From the NCBI GenBank assembly GCA_002694885.1, contig NZNM01000081.1, forward strand, positions 1 through 64,000: 64,000 bases of DNA, written 5' to 3'. How positions within the stretch are numbered: the stretch's first letter is position 1; each line of letters opens with the position of its first letter. The notes below the pieces were generated by a model. That model saw only the letters and a program-made list of their open reading frames with translations, did not search any database and had not been told where the DNA came from. This DNA is from Opitutaceae bacterium. Its GTDB lineage: Bacteria; Verrucomicrobiota; Verrucomicrobiia; Opitutales; Opitutaceae. A program made the translations under genes and the position numbers. This document shows positions 59,665 to 64,000 of the stretch, in pieces.

Positions 59665-59964
59665 CTATTTTTCGTCGAACTTGCTGGCGAATAGGCGGGC
59701 TAGTTCTTCCAGGGCGGATTCAGCGTCGTTTCCTGAAGCTATGGCCTTCAGTTCCGTGCCTTTTCCCGCAGCGAGCATCATGAGCCCCATGATCGACTTG
59801 CCATTCACTTGCTCATTGTCCTTCTCGAAAAAGAGATCGCTCTCGAATTTATTGGCCGCTCTCACGATCATGGCTGCGGGACGGGCGTGGATTCCCATCT
59901 GGTTTTCGACCAGTAGGATCTTTTCGACGTTTTGCCCTTCAGGATGCAGATTCGCGGAGTCCAT
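59665..59964 (-). CDS. HPr phosphocarrier-like protein
   Basis: This 99-residue protein has the site GIHARPAAM with His26 as the PEP-dependent phosphorylation residue and NGKSIMGLM with Ser57 in the place of regulatory Ser46. An N-terminal extension of about 13 residues precedes the core. HPr passes phosphate in PTS or serves HPr kinase signalling; EI, EII and HprK are not in the window. Either ptsH or a Crh-like paralogue is possible. Confidence 0.9.
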   Translation of the reverse strand: MDSANLHPEGQNVEKILLVENQMGIHARPAAMIVRAANKFESDLFFEKDNEQVNGKSIMGLMMLAAGKGTELKAIASGNDAESALEELARLFASKFDEK

Positions 59965-60058
59965 GGGGCTAGAAATAGACTTATTTCCAATAGAACAAGC
60001 GATTATTCACGAATTTGCGAGTTCACAAATCGATGAGAGCGGGTTTTAAAACTGTCTT

Positions 60059-60793
60059 ATGATTGCTATCATCGCTCCGGCCCGACTGGCTTCGACGAGA
60101 TTTCCGGAAAAGCTGCTTCACGAGATCAAGGGCAAGCCACTGATTCTCTGGGTTGCCGAGCGATTGGCGAATCAAGTCCCTGAGATACCTCGGTATTTCG
60201 CTGTGGATCACCCGCGATTGAAGGATACTTTGGAGCAAGCAGGGTTTTTGACTATCATGACTCGATCGGATCACACTTGCGGAACGGACCGCCTAGCGGA
60301 AGCCAACGAAAGCATTGGGGCGGATCTGATCATCAATGTTCAAGGCGATGAGCCGCTGGTCACTCGAGGGCAGATCAAGGCGCTGGAAACGAGATTGCAG
60401 AATGGATCAGAGATGGCGACCTTGGCGACCCCATTCGAGAAATGGGCAGACTTCCTCGATCCCAATCAGGTAAAAGTAGTCGTCGATTCCCGAGGACGAG
60501 CTTTGTACTTCTCCCGGTCAGCGATTCCCTACGTTCGAGACAGGGAAGGGGAAGCCAGCGAATCTACGATATCGAACTTCCCCGCCTATCGCCATCTTGG
60601 GTTGTACGGGTATAGTAGTGGGTTCTTGAACTTATTCTGCTCGCTTCCGAAAACGACTCTGGAGGAGACGGAAAAGCTGGAGCAGCTTCGGGCTTTGGAG
60701 AATGGATATTCGATCGATGTAGACATCACTGAAGATCCGTCGATCGGTGTGGATACCATAGAGGATGCCGATGCGTTCCAGCGTCTCGTTTGA
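60059..60793 (+). CDS. kdsB: CMP-KDO synthetase KdsB
   Basis: This 244-residue nucleotidyltransferase opens IAIIAPARLASTRFPEKLL, with VQGDEPLV, YFSRSAIPY and LGLYGYSSGFL. It activates KDO for the lipopolysaccharide core, supporting an LPS-bearing outer membrane together with LpxA. No kdsA is in the window. A long palindromic repeat follows. Confidence 0.95.
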   Translation: MIAIIAPARLASTRFPEKLLHEIKGKPLILWVAERLANQVPEIPRYFAVDHPRLKDTLEQAGFLTIMTRSDHTCGTDRLAEANESIGADLIINVQGDEPLVTRGQIKALETRLQNGSEMATLATPFEKWADFLDPNQVKVVVDSRGRALYFSRSAIPYVRDREGEASESTISNFPAYRHLGLYGYSSGFLNLFCSLPKTTLEETEKLEQLRALENGYSIDVDITEDPSIGVDTIEDADAFQRLV

Positions 60794-60836
60794 TCAAACG
60801 CATTGCTCAGTCGGTAGGTAAGTCCACCAACGGAAT

Positions 60837-60932
60837 GGCAGGGCTGCTCGCTTGTCTCGCCGCAGTTTCGCAGGCGGATCCCCAAGCAGCCGCTCAGACC
60901 GTCGCGGCGGTTTGAGGACAAACAGCCCTACC
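60837..60932. repeat. 96-bp imperfect palindromic repeat element (REP/BIME-like)
   Basis: The ends GGCAGGGCTG (60837-60846) and CAGCCCTACC (60923-60932) are inverted with one mismatch. Inside, CTTGTCTCGCCGC is roughly mirrored by GCGGCGGTTTGAGGACAA. From memory, similar palindromes with GGTAGGGCTG and GGATCCGCC appear between genes in Opitutales genomes. It lies 44 bases after kdsB and contains no gene. Confidence 0.65.
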
Positions 60933-61007
60933 GAGTCCAATACACGTGGAAGCGCCCACTCCTCATTCAAGAGCGCTCACTCTCAGCTAAGCCTCGCTCA
61001 GGACCAT

Positions 61008-62174
61008 TCAAGCAGGGGTAGCTGCGTTCTCAGCCACAATATCGTAGAATTTGCTGAAATTCGGATTGGCATCGCTTGGTCCAGGTCCAGCTTCTGGATG
61101 GTATTGTACTGAAAAGACGGGTTTGCCCTTGAGCCGAATACCGGCGATAGTCTTGTCGTTGAGGTTGATCTCCGTGATCTCCGCTCCGGCTTCTTCAAGG
61201 CCCTCTTCTGAAGTGGCGAATCCGTGGTTGTGAGCCGTAATTGCGACAGAATCGTTCTCGAAATTCTTGATCGGCTGATTGCCACCGCGATGGCCGAACT
61301 TTAGCTTATAGGTCTTGGCTCCAATCGCGTGGGTGATGATTTGGTGACCGAGGCAAATTCCGAAAGTCGGGTATTCGTCGATTAATCGCCGCACCGTTTC
61401 GTGAGCATAGGTCACCGCTTCCGGATCGCCAGGTCCATTGGAAAGAAATACTCCATCGGGTTCGATAGCTCTGATTTCGTCTACGCTGGCTGTCGCTGGA
61501 AATACATGGACCTCAAATCCGTGAAAAGACAGCTCCCGGAAAATCGATTTCTTGGCTCCGAAGTCCAAGGCAGCGATTTTGAAAACACGCTTTTCTTGAG
61601 CTTGAATCCGAATCTCGGAACCTGATGGGTTGTAGGGCCAGCGGTCCTTGTCGGGCAATGAGTACACGTATTGGGAATCAGTCGTTACTTCTTTGACATA
61701 GTCTGCTCCCACAATGCCTTCCCACTCGCGAGCTCGACGCACGGCTTCGTCGTCGGAGATGTCCTCAGTGCTCAAGCAGGCTTTCATAGCTCCGTGGACT
61801 CGCAGCTTTTTGGTCAAGGCCCGAGTGTCTACGCGGTCCAGGCCAGGGATGTCATGCTTTTCCAGATAGTCGCCGAGCGATTCGCTGCTGCGCCAATTGC
61901 TGACGATCGGACTGAGCTCGCGAACGATAAACCCGCGAACCATAGGAGATTCGGCCTCATTGTCTTCTACATTCACGCCGTAGTTTCCGATCATAGGGGC
62001 GGTCATGGTCACGATCTGACCAAAGTAAGATGGATCCGTTAGAATTTCTTGGTACCCAGTCATACTTGTATTAAATACGGCTTCTCCAACTACCGTTTTC
62101 TTGCTTCCGAAGGGGCAGCCCCGGAATACCGTTCCATCCTCTAGCGCCAAAACTCCTGTTCGTAATTCGCTCAT
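61008..62174 (-). CDS. carA: Carbamoyl-phosphate synthase small subunit CarA
   Basis: This 388-residue glutamine amidotransferase has an N-terminal CPSase domain (GVLALEDGTVFRG, NTSMTGYQEILTDPSYFGQI) and a class I glutaminase with nucleophile Cys in FGICLGHQIITHAIG and His/Glu in VQYHPEAGPGPSD. It releases ammonia for carbamoyl phosphate in pyrimidine and arginine synthesis. ATG 62174 gives the normal length; the frame is open further upstream but only overlaps the divergent gene. carB is not adjacent. Confidence 0.95.
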   Translation of the reverse strand: MSELRTGVLALEDGTVFRGCPFGSKKTVVGEAVFNTSMTGYQEILTDPSYFGQIVTMTAPMIGNYGVNVEDNEAESPMVRGFIVRELSPIVSNWRSSESLGDYLEKHDIPGLDRVDTRALTKKLRVHGAMKACLSTEDISDDEAVRRAREWEGIVGADYVKEVTTDSQYVYSLPDKDRWPYNPSGSEIRIQAQEKRVFKIAALDFGAKKSIFRELSFHGFEVHVFPATASVDEIRAIEPDGVFLSNGPGDPEAVTYAHETVRRLIDEYPTFGICLGHQIITHAIGAKTYKLKFGHRGGNQPIKNFENDSVAITAHNHGFATSEEGLEEAGAEITEINLNDKTIAGIRLKGKPVFSVQYHPEAGPGPSDANPNFSKFYDIVAENAATPA

Positions 62175-62331
62175 TTCGATTTTCGAGAAAACGTAGTTTA
62201 TGGAATTGCGCCAATCTCTTTTTGTTGCTTCTTGAATAATTGACTCGCAGAACGCCTGGACATTCGCAGTGGCATGCAGGAGAATCGGGCGTCGAATCGT
62301 AAATGATGAGTCGGACCCATCGCTCATAACT

Positions 62332-63513
62332 ATGCCGTATACAGAAGACCGAAACACATGGTACGAAGGCCAAGGGATTTGGAAGGACACCCCGAAGTCC
62401 GATTGGGAGGACTGGACCTGGCAGCTAAGGAATCGGATTACCTCTCTCGAGCAACTCGAGCCGCTGATCGATCTGACTGAAGGCGAGATGAAGGGCTGCC
62501 AACATGCTAACAAGAAGTTGGCAATGGCTATCACGCCCTATTTTTTCAATTTGATCGATCGAGACGATCCAGATTGTCCGATTCGCAAGCAGGTGATTCC
62601 GCGGGCTGGCGAAATGATCGCATCTGCGGAAGAGATGCTGGATCCTGTCGGGGAGGATGCCCACTCGCCTGTGCCGGGCTTGGTGCATCGCTATCCGGAT
62701 AGAGTGCTTTTCCTCGTTACCGATCGCTGCGCTGCATACTGCAGGTATTGCACGCGAAGCCGATTAGTCAGCAATGCCCAAGATTATAATTTTCATCCGG
62801 AGTTCGAGCAGGGCCTCAAATATATCGAGACGCATCCAGAAGTTCGGGACGTTCTTTTAAGCGGAGGTGATCCACTGCTCCTGTCGGACAACAAGCTGGA
62901 CTACCTATTAGGGCGCCTGCGGCAGATCCCGCATGTCGAATTCATTCGCATAGGCTCGCGCATACCGGTCTTCATGCCACAGCGTATCACGGAAGAGCTC
63001 TGCGAGATCTTCAGGAAGCATGGGCCCGTTTGGATGAGCATCCACGCCAATCACCCAAAGGAGTGTACGGCGGAGCTCAAAGCCGCCTGCGAACGGCTCG
63101 CTTTCGCCGGTGTTCCGCTTGGCAATCAGTCAGTTCTTCTAAACGGAATCAACGACGATGCAGATGTCATGAAGGCGTTGATACACCGATTACTGAGGAT
63201 GCGGGTGCGACCTTACTACATCTATCAATGCGATTTGATCACTGGCAGCGCTCATCTTCGGGCCAGCGTATGCAAAGGTCTCGAGATTATGAAAAAGCTG
63301 CGAGGCCACACGACGGGCTATGCCGTGCCTCAATATGTAATCGACGCTCCTGGGGGTGGGGGAAAAGTGCCCATCAATCCTCAATACATCACGAAAATTG
63401 ACGACGAAGCTATCCACTTCCGGAATTTCGAGGGGAAGCTGTTCCGCTATCCGCTCAAGAGTTTCACGATCGATGACGAGTGCCGCTGCCACGAGCAAGA
63501 GATCGAGTGCTAA
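62332..63513 (+). CDS. KamA-family radical SAM aminomutase, probably lysine 2,3-aminomutase
   Basis: This protein of about 393 residues has the cluster motif CAAYCRYC (Cys133, Cys137, Cys140), LLSGGDPLLLSD for SAM, and Lys345 in APGGGGKVPI, which binds PLP. The Asp residues in QCDLITG and VIDAPGGGGK match those that hold lysine in characterised lysine 2,3-aminomutases, and the C-terminal domain is present, unlike in EpmB. It would form beta-lysine. No acetyltransferase (ablB) or EF-P lysylation gene is adjacent. ATG 62332 is the core start; ATG 62269 is further upstream. It is divergent from carA across 157 bases. Confidence 0.85.
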   Translation: MPYTEDRNTWYEGQGIWKDTPKSDWEDWTWQLRNRITSLEQLEPLIDLTEGEMKGCQHANKKLAMAITPYFFNLIDRDDPDCPIRKQVIPRAGEMIASAEEMLDPVGEDAHSPVPGLVHRYPDRVLFLVTDRCAAYCRYCTRSRLVSNAQDYNFHPEFEQGLKYIETHPEVRDVLLSGGDPLLLSDNKLDYLLGRLRQIPHVEFIRIGSRIPVFMPQRITEELCEIFRKHGPVWMSIHANHPKECTAELKAACERLAFAGVPLGNQSVLLNGINDDADVMKALIHRLLRMRVRPYYIYQCDLITGSAHLRASVCKGLEIMKKLRGHTTGYAVPQYVIDAPGGGGKVPINPQYITKIDDEAIHFRNFEGKLFRYPLKSFTIDDECRCHEQEIEC

Positions 63514-63638
63514 ACGGGTTTTCTAAAGGTTAGGGGGATCCGCCTTCGTCTGGCTACGGCGAGACCTTTCGTCTCTATCCTCCGTCTCAGTCTGAGTTCC
63601 TCGGCGAGGCTTTCCTTGGTCCGACTCGCTTATGAATT

Positions 63639-63666
63639 GTAGGAGCGGCTTCATGCCGCGATTGCG
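63639..63666. repeat. REP-like sequence (GTAGGAGCGGCTTCATGCCGCG)
   Basis: GCGGC-TTCAT-GCCGC is a hairpin within the widespread GTAGGAGCGGC...GCCGCGA type of REP-like sequence. It lies between the aminomutase and superoxide dismutase genes. The 3' side also shows GGATCCGCC-type repeat debris at about 63536-63590. Confidence 0.55.
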
Positions 63667-63701
63667 AGAATGTAGTCTCCTGCCGTGATATACCCGCAAA
63701 C

Positions 63702-63730
63702 AAAAACGTCGCCACCCGAAAGTGACGACG
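63702..63730 (-). terminator. Intrinsic terminator of the superoxide dismutase gene
   Basis: Read on the minus strand, CGTCGTCAC pairs with GTGGCGACG (one G-U pair) around a six-base loop and is followed by TTTTT. It begins 25 bases after the sod stop codon. Confidence 0.85.
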
Positions 63731-63755
63731 CTTGGAGTTTATAAATGATGTCGCG

Positions 63756-64000
63756 CTACCCGATTGCTGCTTCGTAGTTCGCGTTGGCAGCTTCCCAGTT
63801 CAATACATTCCAGAAAGCGGAAATGTAGTCGGGTCGGCGATTCTGGTAATTCAAGTAGTAGGCATGTTCCCACACATCGAGACCGATCACGGGCGTACCG
63901 CCATCCATCAATGGCGAGTCCTGGTTAGGGGTCGAGCATACGCAGAGTTTCCCGTCACGAACACATAGCCAGGCCCAACCACTGCCAAAGCGAGTCGCGC
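63756..64000 (-). CDS. Superoxide dismutase (Fe/Mn), C-terminal part (5' end outside window)
   Basis: The last 80 residues are read on the minus strand: [30 protein letters not shown] and [20 protein letters not shown], ending IG and TAG at 63758-63756. The Asp and His of DVWEH are the metal ligands in the Fe/Mn SOD family. It disproportionates superoxide. The N-terminal domain and promoter lie beyond 64000. Fe versus Mn preference cannot be settled from the visible part. Confidence 0.92.
   Translation of the reverse strand, partial: ATRFGSGWAWLCVRDGKLCVCSTPNQDSPLMDGGTPVIGLDVWEHAYYLNYQNRRPDYISAFWNVLNWEAANANYEAAIG

Noticed and set aside
62175-62534. Longer N-terminus for CarA
   Set aside because: The family start (MSELRTGVLALEDG) is at 62174, and the extension overlaps the divergent aminomutase gene.

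Overview
The window looks like a chromosomal segment of a verrucomicrobial bacterium, probably near Opitutales/Puniceicoccales. Three lines of evidence support this. First, it carries secreted families typical of Planctomycetes and Verrucomicrobia: a DUF1549/DUF1553 plus DUF1501 pair, a DUF1552 remnant, a sulfatase, PQQ-type propellers, a Gfo/Idh/MocA oxidoreductase and a DUF4159 protein. Second, there is a diderm envelope set (LpxA, KdsB, MreBCD, PBP2). Third, the DnaG primase has lost most of its zinc ligands. The taxonomy is inferred from gene content; no marker phylogeny was run.

Layout. 1-25 kb is accessory: the end of an oxidoreductase, a DUF1552 fragment, a DUF3050 protein and a PQQ propeller. 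A light/flavin-flavoured set follows, mostly on the minus strand: two adjacent cryptochrome/photolyase-family genes, a broken cation:proton antiporter, DUF2071, an FAD amine-oxidase-like enzyme, DoxX and, on the plus strand, a decayed BLUF photoreceptor. The DUF1549/DUF1501 pair is inserted in this set. Then come secreted catabolic genes: sulfatase, DUF4159, SMP-30-like, PQQ propeller, YchJ, a membrane hydrolase, SGNH hydrolase and an unrecognised secreted protein.

25.5-44.6 kb is mainly housekeeping: queC-queD-queE (7-deazaguanine synthesis), recF, tRNA-Gln(CTG), an MTA-phosphorylase-like gene, a MoxR-DUF58-transglutaminase operon, mreB-mreC-mreD-PBP2, and a TPR lipoprotein-dnaG-rpoD-tatA series. 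44.8-52.1 kb on the plus strand holds a DUF362-like protein, aroB, an unknown gene, lpxA, pdxA, an IscA-like gene, infC, an amidase and crcB. 52.1-58.7 kb on the minus strand holds clpP, sufT, sufD, sufB, sufC, a Fur-family gene and trxB. The Fur-family regulator heads the suf operon, behind palindromic candidate operators. 58.8-64 kb holds tatD, HPr, kdsB, carA, a lysine 2,3-aminomutase and the 3' part of a superoxide dismutase.

The most unusual points are the photolyase-type pair, whose second member has its FAD domain first and an antenna-like domain last, in a neighbourhood with a dying BLUF gene; the zinc-ligand-poor DnaG; a Fur protein without the structural CxxC, next to two inverted 15-bp boxes; a sulfatase with a long beta-rich tail; and several REP-like palindromes. 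No CRISPR array, complete insertion sequence, prophage or recognised defence system was seen.
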